Assembly: GCA_013289705.1 (NCBI GenBank)
Contig: JABCZM010000006.1
Location: 1-64,000 of the forward strand
Source: Candidatus Saccharimonadota bacterium
GTDB lineage: Bacteria > Patescibacteriota > Saccharimonadia > Saccharimonadales > UBA4665
Direction of reading: 5' to 3'
DNA length: 64,000 nt
Shown: positions 8,647 through 17,311 of the stretch, one piece after another
Position numbering within the stretch: position 1 is the first letter of the stretch
How the letters are laid out: each line of letters begins with the position of its first letter
Notes under the pieces: generated by a model
What the model was told of the DNA's origin: nothing
Database searches by the model: none
Seen by the model: only the letters and a program-made list of their open reading frames with translations
Position numbers and translations under genes: made by a program

Positions 8647-9306
8647 TTATAAATCCTCCAATGAGTCCATTAAATCATGTAATGAGCTAATAAGCACGTC
8701 GGGTTTGGCGGCTTTTAGTCGCTTCGTTGAGTACATACCACCAGTAATAGCCACTGTTTTCAAGCCAAGTTGTTTGCCGATGGTGATTTCTTCGCCAGTG
8801 TCACCGATAATGAACGCTTCGTGTGGTTGAACATGACTACTCGCCAAGTACGTTTCTAAGCGAGCTGTTTTACCCATGTGAACAGCACCATGAATGTCAT
8901 CATTGGCCAAAATTGTCTCGAAATGATGGTCAAGCTTGAGCCGCCGTAGCTGTTGGGTGATACCGGGTACATGATGATTACTTAAGATGATTTTTGTCAT
9001 GCCTCGCTCATGCAGGGTGTCAAGCAATTGGCGGGCGCCTGGTCGTGTACGCGTTTGGTTCACGCCCTGTTCGTAGATATCGTGAAATGCAGCATGCATG
9101 TCTGTTGCATGGGCTTTGAGTAGATCGGGAGTTAAGCCAAGATTTTTATAATAGTTAGTGAGGGGGATTTCAAAGTACTGCCGTAAGAAACTCAGCGTAA
9201 ACGGTGGCAATCCGGCAACTGCAAGCTCACGCTGACCAGCAAGTAAGGTAAGTTTGCTATCAGCCAGCAAGGTGCCATTCCAGTCAAAAACAGCTAGTTT
9301 TATCAT
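8647..9306 (-). CDS. HAD-superfamily hydrolase, phosphoglycolate-phosphatase-like
   Basis: A 219-residue HAD protein. Motif I is LAVFDWNGTLLADS, with Trp-Asn in place of the more usual Met/Leu-Asp, so the second Asp of DxD is replaced by Asn. Motif II lies in IILSNHHVPG, motif III near KTARLETYL, motif IV is IIGDTGEEITIGKQLG. The D-x-N variant may lower or alter phosphatase activity. It overlaps the purK stop by 4 nt, so it is translationally coupled to purK. Substrate unknown. Confidence 0.8.
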   Translation of the reverse strand: MIKLAVFDWNGTLLADSKLTLLAGQRELAVAGLPPFTLSFLRQYFEIPLTNYYKNLGLTPDLLKAHATDMHAAFHDIYEQGVNQTRTRPGARQLLDTLHERGMTKIILSNHHVPGITQQLRRLKLDHHFETILANDDIHGAVHMGKTARLETYLASSHVQPHEAFIIGDTGEEITIGKQLGLKTVAITGGMYSTKRLKAAKPDVLISSLHDLMDSLEDL

Positions 9307-10445
9307 ATTTTAAGGTGTTTACGGGCGGTTTGGGCTCGTTTGCGGGCTTCGGCGATGGTTTTGCCGGTGGCGTTGATGTGGCCCATTTTGCGGTCGATTT
9401 TGGTGGGCGATTTGCCATACAAATGCACCGAAACTTCGGGAATCGCCAAAGCTTCGTCTAGGCCAACTACCTCTGTCGGTCCGTCATGCTCACCCAGAAT
9501 GTTAATCATGACGGCGGCTGGAGCTGTCAGGTCGGTTGCTCCCAATGGCAAGCCGGAAATAGCTCGAATGTGTTGTTCGAACTGGCTGGTGCGACTAGCA
9601 TCCATGGTGTAGTGGCCGGAGTTGTGGACGCGCGGTGCGATTTCGTTTACCAGCACTACGCCGTCTTTGTTGAGGAACATTTCGATACCAAACATGCCCG
9701 CACCATCCAGTAGGGCCGCAACCTTGGCCGCTAGTTTTTCCGCCGTTTTGCGGACGCTTTTACCCACCGGCGCTGGTGCCAATACCTCGATGCAAATATT
9801 GCGTTCGTGGATGGTTTCGACTACCGGGTAAACGGCGACATCACCAGCAATACTACGAGCAACCATCACGGCTAATTCTTTGTGGAACGGCACGAATTTT
9901 TCGGCGTATAAAGCCTTACCGGCGAATAATTTGAAAGCTTCGTCGACCTGAGCGTTGGTTTCAACCACCATATTGCCACGGCCGTCGTAGGCACCGTGAC
10001 GGGTTTTGAGTAGCATTTTGCCGTCAAACTCTTTGAGTACTGACTTGGCTTCAAGTGCGTTATCGACCTTGGCAAACGGTGCGACGGGAATCCTTGCTTG
10101 CTGCAGAAATTCTTTTTGGGCGAATTTGTCTTGGATCAGTCGAATAGTCTTGGGTGCGGGATTAACCGGCTTGCCCAATTTTGCCACTTTTTCCAGCTCG
10201 TCGGCATCCAAATGTTCAATTTCAATGGTGATAAAATCAGATACAGCTGCTAGTTTCTGTAATGCGGCTGGATCGTACAAATCACCAACGATCTCTTGGG
10301 CGCCAACTTGTGCAGCCGGGCCACCAGCTTCTGGATTAATCACCGCCACCTTAAAACCGAGTGGTTGCGCGGCCAGCGTGAGCATTCTGCCGAGTTGTCC
10401 ACCACCAACGATGCCAATTGTTTTTTGGCCTTGCATATCTGTCAT
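9303..10445 (-). CDS. purK: N5-carboxyaminoimidazole ribonucleotide synthase PurK
   Basis: PurK is the ATP-grasp enzyme carboxylating AIR with bicarbonate to N5-CAIR, used by PurE. Visible are IGIVGGGQLGRMLTLAA at the N-terminus, TRHGAYDGRGN in the ATP-grasp domain and VNEIAPRVHNSGHYT near residue 275 of 380. ATG 10445 is chosen because a -10-like TACAAT (plus positions 10452-10457) lies 6 nt upstream, giving a leaderless start; a longer frame to 10484 adds unconserved residues. It is divergent from purC and first in a minus-strand operon with three HAD genes and purE. Confidence 0.94.
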   Translation of the reverse strand: MTDMQGQKTIGIVGGGQLGRMLTLAAQPLGFKVAVINPEAGGPAAQVGAQEIVGDLYDPAALQKLAAVSDFITIEIEHLDADELEKVAKLGKPVNPAPKTIRLIQDKFAQKEFLQQARIPVAPFAKVDNALEAKSVLKEFDGKMLLKTRHGAYDGRGNMVVETNAQVDEAFKLFAGKALYAEKFVPFHKELAVMVARSIAGDVAVYPVVETIHERNICIEVLAPAPVGKSVRKTAEKLAAKVAALLDGAGMFGIEMFLNKDGVVLVNEIAPRVHNSGHYTMDASRTSQFEQHIRAISGLPLGATDLTAPAAVMINILGEHDGPTEVVGLDEALAIPEVSVHLYGKSPTKIDRKMGHINATGKTIAEARKRAQTARKHLKI

Positions 10446-10539
10446 AGAGCAATTGTACAGAGGATTTGCCGATTTTGCCACCACTGGCTACTACCGTAGT
10501 AGTTTGAGATTTGCCGTCGCTCGCATACAATAGAAGCTA
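10446..10539. promoter_or_regulatory. Divergent purK/purC promoter region with palindrome
   Basis: This 94-bp gap separates two pur operons. For purC I see TTGAGA (10504-10509), a 16-bp spacer and TACAAT (10526-10531), 8 nt before ATG 10540. For purK a minus-strand TACAAT (10452-10457) lies 6 nt before ATG 10445. A perfect inverted repeat CTACTAC/GTAGTAG (10488-10502, 1-nt centre) sits just upstream of the purC -35 and could be an operator. Regulation by purine supply is only inferred. Confidence 0.6.
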
Positions 10540-11499
10540 ATGAGTGAACGGGTTATCGATAGCACTGATTTTCACTTCCCTAAACAGGAGGCGGTTTATC
10601 ACGGCAAGGTGCGCGATGTGTACGATATGGGTGAAAGTTTACTGTTTGTAGCCTCCGATCGTTATTCGGCATTTGATCGCAATCTGGCTCTAGTGCCGCA
10701 CAAGGGTGAAATTCTAACGGCTACCAGCAAATGGTGGTTTGAGCAAACGGCACCTATTATCAAAAACCACATTATCGACTACCCTGATCCAAACGTCGCA
10801 CGCGGCAAAAAATACAAGGTGGTGCCAATCGAAATGGTAGTACGGGGTTTTATTACGGGTGTTACGAATACTTCCCTGTGGCATACCTATTCCGAAGGCC
10901 AACGAGATTACGGCGACTTTACGCTCCCTGATGGCCTTAACAAGAACGATCCGCTACCCCACCCTGTTTTAACGCCGACGACGAAGTTCGAAAAACACGA
11001 CCGCAACTTGACGCCAAGCGAAGCGGTTGCCGAAGGTTTGGTTGACGCAGCTATCTGGGAAAAACTGCAAAAAGTTGCGGTTGAACTGTTTACCTTCGGC
11101 CAAAAGGTTGCCGCCGAAAAGGGCTTGATTTTGGTTGATACGAAGTACGAATTTGGCACTGACGATGCTGGCAACATTGTGCTTATTGATGAAATTCACA
11201 CCCAAGACTCATCCCGCTACTGGCTTTCGGAAAGTTATCAGGCTAGCTTAGCCGCCGGTAAAGAACCAGATAATTATGACAAGGAATTTTTGCGGATTTG
11301 GTACAAAGAACGCTTTGACCCGTATGTTGATGCCGATCAGGCTCCAGAAGTTCCAGCCAATGTTATCGAGGAGTTAAAAAATCGTTATGTATATGTATAC
11401 GAGCAGCTGACTGGCCAAAAGTTTGTACCCACGGACGACGCTATCAATCCACTCGAACGTATTGAAACCAATGTGCTTAAAGCGCTAGAAAGGTCTTGA
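10540..11499 (+). CDS. purC: Phosphoribosylaminoimidazole-succinocarboxamide synthase PurC
   Basis: PurC (SAICAR synthetase) joins CAIR and aspartate with ATP. Motifs are YHGKVRDVYDMG near residue 20, VPIEMVVRGFITG near 90, and LIDEIHTQDSSRYWLSESY near 214, which matches the family's D-E-x-x-T-x-D-S-S-R-(F/Y)-W signature. The length of 319 residues is of the long bacterial type. No Shine-Dalgarno sequence is seen; the mRNA is probably leaderless. purB follows after 3 nt. Confidence 0.95.
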   Translation: MSERVIDSTDFHFPKQEAVYHGKVRDVYDMGESLLFVASDRYSAFDRNLALVPHKGEILTATSKWWFEQTAPIIKNHIIDYPDPNVARGKKYKVVPIEMVVRGFITGVTNTSLWHTYSEGQRDYGDFTLPDGLNKNDPLPHPVLTPTTKFEKHDRNLTPSEAVAEGLVDAAIWEKLQKVAVELFTFGQKVAAEKGLILVDTKYEFGTDDAGNIVLIDEIHTQDSSRYWLSESYQASLAAGKEPDNYDKEFLRIWYKERFDPYVDADQAPEVPANVIEELKNRYVYVYEQLTGQKFVPTDDAINPLERIETNVLKALERS

Positions 11500-11502
11500 A
11501 CT

Positions 11503-12903
11503 ATGAAGCCAATTGTCTTGCCCGCCGTGAGTGATGAACGCGATTATAGCGCACTCGATCCGTTGGATGGTCGTTATTATGACGCCAGTGCCGCACGCTA
11601 TCTGTCGGAGCGCAGTCGGATCGCCTACCAAGCTTATGTTGAAGCTGCGTTGGCGCACACATTAGCAGAATTTGGTATTTGTTCACAAGAGGTCGCCGAT
11701 CAGATCGAAACCGCGGCCGGAAAGATCAAGGCCGAAGACGTCTATGCGGAAGAGCAAACTACCAGACACGACATTAAGGCGATTGTGAACTGCATTAAGC
11801 GTGAACTGAGCGAAGAAGCGCAGCCATTCGTACACTTTGGCGCCACGTCGTATGACATTATCTCGACAGCTGCTGCCTTGCAGTTGCGTGCTGCTACTAC
11901 CGAACTGGTCGTGCCAAGACTCAAAGAATTGCTCAAGACACTGTTTACTTTGGCCGATGAACAAGCCGAAACCGTACAGATTGGCCGCACACACGGTCAA
12001 CATGCCGTACCGGTGACTTTTGGCTTCGCTATTGCCGCGTATGTGAGTCGTTTGGGCGAAAATCTGCAAGCAATCGAAGATCTGAGCAACCAGCTGCGCG
12101 GGAAATTTTCTGGTGCTGTGGGTGCCTATAATGCGCTGAGTCTGTTTGTAGACGATCCAATAAAGTTTGAAAAGTCACTGCTTGCAAAAGTTGGCTTAGA
12201 ACCAGCGCCCTATTCCAGCCAGATTGTTCCAGCCGAGGGCACTGTTCGTCTGATTGATGAATTGGCCATTAGTGCAAATATTATGGCTAATTTGGGCCAC
12301 GATATGCGACACCTACAACGGACCGAAATCGCCGAAGTTCGCGAGCGCTTTGAACCCGGCCAAACGGGATCCAGCACCATGGCACACAAGCGAAACCCCT
12401 GGAATTTCGAGAACGTCATTAGCATGAGTAAGCAAGTTACGGCCCAGGTTGTGAATGCTAACCTCAATATTGCGAGTGAACACCAGCGCGATCTGACCGA
12501 TTCGGCATCGTCACGCTTTTATGCCATTACCTTTGCAAGTGTTGCATCGATGGCCGAGCGCTTAAACAAGGTCATGAGTAAGCTCGAAGTTGACCCCGAC
12601 GCCATGCGTCGCAATCTGCTGTTGACCGAGGGTGCAATTGCTGCCGAACCCTTCTATTTGTTGCTCGAAAAATATGGTCACACCGAAGCCCACGAAAAAT
12701 CCAAAGCCTTGGCACACCAAGCATTAGAGGAACATGTGCCATTGGTAACAGTGATCGAAAAAGATCCCGAAGGATTCGAATATTGGCAAAAATTTAGTCC
12801 CAATGAGCAGGCGATCGTAGCCGCTCCGGAAGTACATTACAGTGGCCTGGCTGCCAAGAAAACTCGTGCTATTGTTGCCCACTGGCGCCAGATCTTAGCC
12901 TAG
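11503..12903 (+). CDS. purB: Adenylosuccinate lyase PurB
   Basis: PurB cleaves SAICAR to AICAR and adenylosuccinate to AMP, so it acts twice in the pathway. The fumarase/aspartase-superfamily signature GSSTMAHKRNPWN lies near residue 288 and GRTHGQHAVPVTFG near 163; ALDPLDGRYYD opens the protein. The length of 466 residues is normal. It follows purC by 3 nt and converges on the sortase gene with 20 nt between stops. Confidence 0.96.
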   Translation: MKPIVLPAVSDERDYSALDPLDGRYYDASAARYLSERSRIAYQAYVEAALAHTLAEFGICSQEVADQIETAAGKIKAEDVYAEEQTTRHDIKAIVNCIKRELSEEAQPFVHFGATSYDIISTAAALQLRAATTELVVPRLKELLKTLFTLADEQAETVQIGRTHGQHAVPVTFGFAIAAYVSRLGENLQAIEDLSNQLRGKFSGAVGAYNALSLFVDDPIKFEKSLLAKVGLEPAPYSSQIVPAEGTVRLIDELAISANIMANLGHDMRHLQRTEIAEVRERFEPGQTGSSTMAHKRNPWNFENVISMSKQVTAQVVNANLNIASEHQRDLTDSASSRFYAITFASVASMAERLNKVMSKLEVDPDAMRRNLLLTEGAIAAEPFYLLLEKYGHTEAHEKSKALAHQALEEHVPLVTVIEKDPEGFEYWQKFSPNEQAIVAAPEVHYSGLAAKKTRAIVAHWRQILA

Positions 12904-12923
12904 AGTTATAGTTCTAGCTGGAA

Positions 12924-13769
12924 TTACTGCAAGGTGGCGTAGACGACGGTATTTTGGTCGTAGCTACTCGTTTGGGTATTAAACGTGCCACCACAGGTGA
13001 TGAGCCGGAGTTCGGCATCGGCAGTGTTGCCATAGACGGCTGCAGTTGGGAAGTTACTTTGGTCGAACTGTTCCAGGGCGGTAATCTTGAACTGAACCGT
13101 ACTGCCATCGGTCCGATCGATGGTAACGATATCACCTGGCTGCACATACCGTAAACGCCAAAAAACAGAGATGTTTTGGTAATTGTCGACGTGACCAACG
13201 ATGACGGCCGGTCCAATTTGTCCGGGCGTGGGGCTATATTTGTACCAGCCGGTGATCCAATCGAGTATTGGCGGCATTTCAATAGAGCCATCGCTGGCCT
13301 GCCCCACTGGTGTGATGTCGGCATCAATGCCTACGGATGGAATGGCTATGTGCGTTGGAACAGAATAGGCCAGGGATTCAGGGGGCTTGGTTGTTGCAGG
13401 TGTGGCTTTTGGTGTGGTCGCCATCTTTGTGGGCGCAGAAAATGTTCGAACTGGCTCGAGCGCCTGGCCACTCACTAGGCGGGAGCCAAAAAAGCCGCTA
13501 CCCGCCAGGCCAATAACTACCAAAACCAACGGAAATGACGCCTGGAAGTGCCAAAATTGAGCAGTTTTTGGCGAGCGCTTGCTACGTCGTTTTTGTGTTT
13601 GCAGGCGTATGGCTATTTCTTTTATGCCGCCAAAATCGAGAGGAAATACAACTTGCCTATATGATTGAGATCGGTTAGCTTTGGAGGTTTTGAATCGCCT
13701 GACACTGACGGCCAGTTTTCTGGTGTCCGTAAGCTTGAGTATGTAGTGCTTGGCGCGCCAAGTTTTCAT
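12924..13769 (-). CDS. Class E/F-type sortase
   Basis: Sortases cleave a sorting signal in a secreted protein and anchor it to the envelope. A basic cytoplasmic stretch (about 1-75) is followed by one membrane segment (79-96), a Pro/Thr-rich linker and the sortase domain. His193 lies in IVGHVDN and the nucleophile Cys259 in LRLITCGG. The third catalytic Arg usually found after the Cys is not evident: the tail TFNTQTSSYDQNTVVYATLQ has none, so another residue may serve or activity may differ. GGAGGC precedes ATG 13769. The neighbouring surface protein (13825-14418) is the obvious substrate candidate. The 68-residue basic N-terminus is unusually long. Confidence 0.85.
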   Translation of the reverse strand: MKTWRAKHYILKLTDTRKLAVSVRRFKTSKANRSQSYRQVVFPLDFGGIKEIAIRLQTQKRRSKRSPKTAQFWHFQASFPLVLVVIGLAGSGFFGSRLVSGQALEPVRTFSAPTKMATTPKATPATTKPPESLAYSVPTHIAIPSVGIDADITPVGQASDGSIEMPPILDWITGWYKYSPTPGQIGPAVIVGHVDNYQNISVFWRLRYVQPGDIVTIDRTDGSTVQFKITALEQFDQSNFPTAAVYGNTADAELRLITCGGTFNTQTSSYDQNTVVYATLQ

Positions 13770-13824
13770 GGTCTTGCCTCCGTTTTTGCCCGTTTTGCCA
13801 GTTTTGCCTCTACAGCAGTTGGAA

Positions 13825-14418
13825 TTACTGGCCGAGTACGCGCTTGCGAATCAGCAATGTCGCACCAATACCAACAACGCTTGCCGATCCAAGTAGCCCA
13901 GCAACTTGTGCTGAACTGGCCTTAACACCCGCGCCACCACCTGCGTGAACGGCACCAGCTGGTGCAATAACTTGAGGCGCCACCACGGCGGGCGCTACCG
14001 GTGTTGTCGTGGGCGTTGTTGTGGTTGCTGGGAGTGTGGCTGTAGTAGTCGTCGGTGTTGTTGTCGTGGGCGTTGTTGTAGGCGTCGTGGCGGCCGTGCT
14101 AGCGCACCCTAGCAGCGCCGAAATAGTAGTAAGGTTGCTATTGCTAACGTTCCCACTTGCTGCACTGCCACCGGAACCATTGCCACTTACGGTGCTTGTG
14201 CCACTCTGGCCAGCTTGTACATTGGTGTCGTCGAATGTGGCATTATTAGTACAGAAAAAAGTTGTCGTGTCGTTAGCGGTATTAACGCAAGTGTTAACCG
14301 ATGCATTGCCTGTAGTGCTAATCGTACAGCTAAAACTGGTTGCGGCCGCTGCGGCAACACCAACCACCATACTCGTACTAATTACAGATGTTGCTAAAAA
14401 TCCTAGAATCTTTTTCAT
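13825..14418 (-). CDS. Secreted Thr/Pro-rich surface protein with C-terminal anchor
   Basis: A 197-residue protein with a signal peptide (1-26, ending in AAAAA), a Cys-containing Ser/Thr/Asn-rich region, a TTPTTT-rich stalk (about 109-140), a Pro/Ala linker, and a C-terminal hydrophobic helix (about 172-190) followed by RKR. This is the architecture of a sortase substrate, but no LPxTG or LAxTG is present; GAVHAGGGAG just before the helix is the likeliest recognition site. AGGGGG lies 8 nt before ATG 14418. The sortase gene lies downstream (56 nt), and tandem 15-mers lie upstream. Confidence 0.78.
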   Translation of the reverse strand: MKKILGFLATSVISTSMVVGVAAAAATSFSCTISTTGNASVNTCVNTANDTTTFFCTNNATFDDTNVQAGQSGTSTVSGNGSGGSAASGNVSNSNLTTISALLGCASTAATTPTTTPTTTTPTTTTATLPATTTTPTTTPVAPAVVAPQVIAPAGAVHAGGGAGVKASSAQVAGLLGSASVVGIGATLLIRKRVLGQ

Positions 14419-14471
14419 GTCGATGACCCCCTGTCTTTACGTACTGTCTTTTAGTTCTATACCTTTTTCAC

Positions 14472-14501
14472 ATAAATGACAATCAGATAAATGACAATCA
14501 G
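14472..14501 (+). repeat. Perfect tandem 15-mer in the surface-protein promoter region
   Basis: ATAAATGACAATCAG occurs twice head to tail (14472-14486, 14487-14501). Read on the minus strand each copy contains TTGTCA, so the pair may be direct-repeat binding sites of a response regulator or alternative -35 elements for the surface-protein gene starting at 14418. Confidence 0.7.
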
Positions 14502-14540
14502 CAAATTTTATTTTATACATAAACATGATGCCTACGTTTT

Positions 14541-15155
14541 TCAGGATATGGCGGGCTGGAGCTGGAAGTTTGTGTCGACAATAGTTGCCAAGGCGAGATC
14601 CGTGAGGCGCACAAGTGTTTGTTCGTCTCGAAAATGATCCGCGGTGTCTTCGTACAGTAAGGCTATGCTGCAATGAAGATTTGGTACGTCGGTGGGATTG
14701 TTGTGGTCTTTTTTAAGAGTTGCGTTCGCGTTCTGGAATGCCCTTTCGAAGTCAGTAATTTCGGTTGCAAGCTCCGCGCTCTCTAAAGAAAAGCCAAGTT
14801 TATGCTTCTTGCCTGAGCCGTACACGCTGAGCGTACCGAGTTTGGCTCTAGCCGGCAAACTGGCGGTGGCCACTTGCGCCGCTATGTCGGCTGTTCGTGG
14901 ACCATGCAGTCGATGCTGTCGACTAAACTTAGAAAAACCGACCACTGTTATGCCAAGCGATTCTGGGGTAAAGAGTCTTGCGGCATTTTCAAATTCTGGA
15001 CTGAGCTGCTCGGCAATTGTTGCAAATAAGCTGTAGCTTGTAGGGTCGATGGGCCGGCGCACAGCGACGATGCCACCTTCTTGGGCCACCTGTAAGCGGT
15101 GTGGCTTTGGTAGTTGAGGGCTTTTTTTGCCAGTAATGCGTATATGTTTAGCCAT
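14541..15155 (-). CDS. Hypothetical protein (204 aa)
   Basis: No family recognised with confidence. The protein is soluble, mixed alpha/beta, with a basic N-terminus (MAKHIRITGKKSP). LHCSIALLYED near residue 160 recalls one HxS/T motif of 2H phosphoesterases, but a second such motif is not clear (GFSKFSRQHRL occupies the middle), so I do not assign that function. The start is supported by a minus-strand -10-like TACTAT (plus 15064 replaced by complement at 15164-15169) 8 nt before ATG 15155, suggesting leaderless translation. Confidence 0.6.
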   Translation of the reverse strand: MAKHIRITGKKSPQLPKPHRLQVAQEGGIVAVRRPIDPTSYSLFATIAEQLSPEFENAARLFTPESLGITVVGFSKFSRQHRLHGPRTADIAAQVATASLPARAKLGTLSVYGSGKKHKLGFSLESAELATEITDFERAFQNANATLKKDHNNPTDVPNLHCSIALLYEDTADHFRDEQTLVRLTDLALATIVDTNFQLQPAIS

Positions 15156-15264
15156 TTAAGCTTATAGTAACATTAAATTACTATTTTGCAAATATTACGT
15201 AGAGCACTACCTGATTCTGCCCATGAGTTTGTCCGGGCTCTGAGTGTGGCATGACGACCGGTTG

Positions 15265-15657
15265 TTACTGAATACGATTGGTGCCAATAGCGTAGAGAGT
15301 AAGGAGTGCGTGGGTTCGTGACGACGCGCGGCGGCGTGTGTGTGCGACCCATTGCTCAAAGATGAGTGATCCATACGGTGGAACACTGGCCAGCCCAGCA
15401 ATAATGGTTCGCTTTTTAGACCAACCCAAACTCGGTGCAAACACCAATGCGGCAACGATGTATAGCAGAAACAAGGTGCCGTGCACTTTGCCGGCAATTT
15501 GAATCGGCAACTGATTGCCTGGCGTCATGAAGTGCACGATACCAATGCCGGTAATCAGCAATGTCCAACCGACTGCCTCAGTGATTGCCGCCAGCCGAAA
15601 CAATCCCCACGCTTCCGCATCAGTAAACGGCTTAAAGTTCTCGTATTTTTTAAGCAT
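15265..15657 (-). CDS. DUF3817-family integral membrane protein
   Basis: A 130-residue protein with three hydrophobic segments. AITEAVGWTLLITGIGI and KVHGTLFLLYIVAALV match the DUF3817 pattern (small membrane proteins, common in Actinobacteria, with invariant E..GW and HG..F). Function unknown. A TATACT 8 nt before ATG 15657 (minus strand) suggests a leaderless mRNA. The Arg-rich tail (HTRRRASSRTH) is cytoplasmic by the positive-inside rule. Confidence 0.78.
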   Translation of the reverse strand: MLKKYENFKPFTDAEAWGLFRLAAITEAVGWTLLITGIGIVHFMTPGNQLPIQIAGKVHGTLFLLYIVAALVFAPSLGWSKKRTIIAGLASVPPYGSLIFEQWVAHTRRRASSRTHALLTLYAIGTNRIQ

Positions 15658-15740
15658 CTATTTCTAGTATAGGGCTTCAGGCGGTTTTATGACGAGTATG
15701 TTTGGTGCTTACCGCGTGAGTAATGCCAGATCAAAGTGCT

Positions 15741-16160
15741 TCAGACTGGCTGGGGCTTGAATATTTTTTCTGCGTAAAAACCGTATTCATCATCAGCGTG
15801 AACCGTCCAGTCGAATATGGTTGGGCCGTTAGCTATTGCCCAGGCACGCATCTCCGGGTTTTTTGTGCTGAAGCCGTATAAGACAGGTCGACGGGTTTCT
15901 GTTGCATATCGTTCCAAAATTTCACGAGCTTTGTTGTAAAGCGCCGTCGTAGCACCCGGAACTTGATTGCCATTATTGCTGCTAATATAGGTTGCCGCAT
16001 CCGGACCGTTCGGAAGGCCAGAATCGGGCAGCATGACTGCCAACACTTTGTCGCCGCACTCTAAATAGTGCGTCGAGACATCCGAATCGAATATTTCGGT
16101 AACTTCTGGGTTACCAGAAAATTGAGGTCGGGCTGTTTCTTCGGGAGACATAAACAACAT
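15741..16160 (-). CDS. Hypothetical protein (139 aa)
   Basis: Not recognised. A small soluble protein: a central helix rich in charged residues (LYNKAREILERYATETRRP) is followed by VLYGFSTKNPEMRAWAIANG, reminiscent of the C-terminal half of GNAT-like folds but without an acetyl-CoA-binding R/Q-x-x-G-x-G/A loop. It lies 53 nt downstream of ino1 on the same strand and may share its transcript, although its own ATG at 16160 is not preceded by a clear ribosome-binding site. Confidence 0.5.
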   Translation of the reverse strand: MLFMSPEETARPQFSGNPEVTEIFDSDVSTHYLECGDKVLAVMLPDSGLPNGPDAATYISSNNGNQVPGATTALYNKAREILERYATETRRPVLYGFSTKNPEMRAWAIANGPTIFDWTVHADDEYGFYAEKIFKPQPV

Positions 16161-16213
16161 GCTAAAACAACAAGCTTAGTTTGTCAGTTAAATATTCTCA
16201 GTGGTTGTATTGT

Positions 16214-17311
16214 CTACTTTCCGTAGGTTTTGATGTAGTTTTCGACAAGTTCGCGGGCGGTGCGGTCTTCGATTTGTTTTGGTGGGTGCTTCTGGAAGTA
16301 AGCCGCTGGCTCTATGATGGCACCGGACAGATGGTTGTCCAGTGCTAGTTTTAGGCAGCGAATAGAATCAATAGCTACGCCGGCAGAGTTTGGCGAATCT
16401 TCGACGGAAAGGCGTAATTCTAGGTTCATGGGCACGCCACCAAAGTGTTCGCTTTCAATCCGCAGGAAGCAAATCTTGTTGTCTTTTTGCCATGGCACAT
16501 AGTCTGACGGACCAACGTGGATGTCGTCGTCGGCAATGGTTTGTCCGCGGGCTTCGATTTGTGAGCGGACGGCTTCGGTCTTTGATATTTTTTTGCTTGT
16601 CAGCCGTTCACGCTCAAGCATGTTCAAGAAATCAGTGTTGCCACCCGTGTTCAGTTGGTAGGTGCGGTCAATTTTCATGCCGCGGTCCAAGAATAAATTA
16701 ACTAAGGTGCGGTGCACGATGGTGGCACCTACCTGGGCTTTGATGTCGTCACCAATAACTGGCAATCCAGCGTCTTCGAATTTTTTTGCCCATACGGGGT
16801 TCGAGGCAATAAAAACAGGAATACAATTCACAAAACCGCAACCAGCATCAATGGCGGCTTGAGCGTAAAACTCGGTTGCTTGTTGTGAGCCAACCGGCAG
16901 ATAGTTAATGACTAGGTCGGCACCAGTTGTTTTTAGGATTTTAACAACATCAACCGACTGTTGCTTTTTGTCTACGGGTACTAGCGGCGCAGTATATTTA
17001 TTAACGCCATCTAGTTCCGGACCGCGTTGCACCGTAACGCCTAGTTTTGGGACTTTCGCGAAGACGGCAGTGTTGTTTGGCTCGGCGTAGATCGCTTCTG
17101 CGACGTCGGTGCCAACTTTGTTGCTGTTGACGTCAAAAGCTGCCACGACTTCGATGTCACGGATATGATAGCCGCCAAAATTGACATGCATCAGTCCAGG
17201 TACGTGCGAATTATCCTTTGCGTTTCGGTAATAGTAAATACCTTGTACCAGTGACGACGCGCAGTTGCCTACACCCACAATTGCGATTTTAATCTTTTTG
17301 TTCTGTGCCAT
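16214..17311 (-). CDS. ino1: Inositol-3-phosphate synthase (myo-inositol-1-phosphate synthase)
   Basis: This enzyme converts glucose 6-phosphate to inositol 3-phosphate with catalytic NAD. The 365-residue actinobacterial/archaeal-type form is seen: NAD-binding IAIVGVGNCASSLVQGI at the N-terminus, NYLPVGSQQATEFYA near 136, GDDIKAQVGATIVHR near 187, LNTGGNTDFLNML near 219 and SDYVPWQ near 266. GGAGGGG lies 8-14 nt before ATG 17311. It is divergent from a LysR regulator 90 bp away. The product could feed phosphatidylinositol-type lipids or glycoconjugates; the lipid-kinase-like gene at 18261 fits such a role, but this is inference. Confidence 0.94.
   Translation of the reverse strand: MAQNKKIKIAIVGVGNCASSLVQGIYYYRNAKDNSHVPGLMHVNFGGYHIRDIEVVAAFDVNSNKVGTDVAEAIYAEPNNTAVFAKVPKLGVTVQRGPELDGVNKYTAPLVPVDKKQQSVDVVKILKTTGADLVINYLPVGSQQATEFYAQAAIDAGCGFVNCIPVFIASNPVWAKKFEDAGLPVIGDDIKAQVGATIVHRTLVNLFLDRGMKIDRTYQLNTGGNTDFLNMLERERLTSKKISKTEAVRSQIEARGQTIADDDIHVGPSDYVPWQKDNKICFLRIESEHFGGVPMNLELRLSVEDSPNSAGVAIDSIRCLKLALDNHLSGAIIEPAAYFQKHPPKQIEDRTARELVENYIKTYGK

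Noticed and set aside
14009-14479. 156-aa plus-strand Val-rich ORF
   Set aside because: It is the antisense of the Thr/Pro repeat region of the surface-protein gene.
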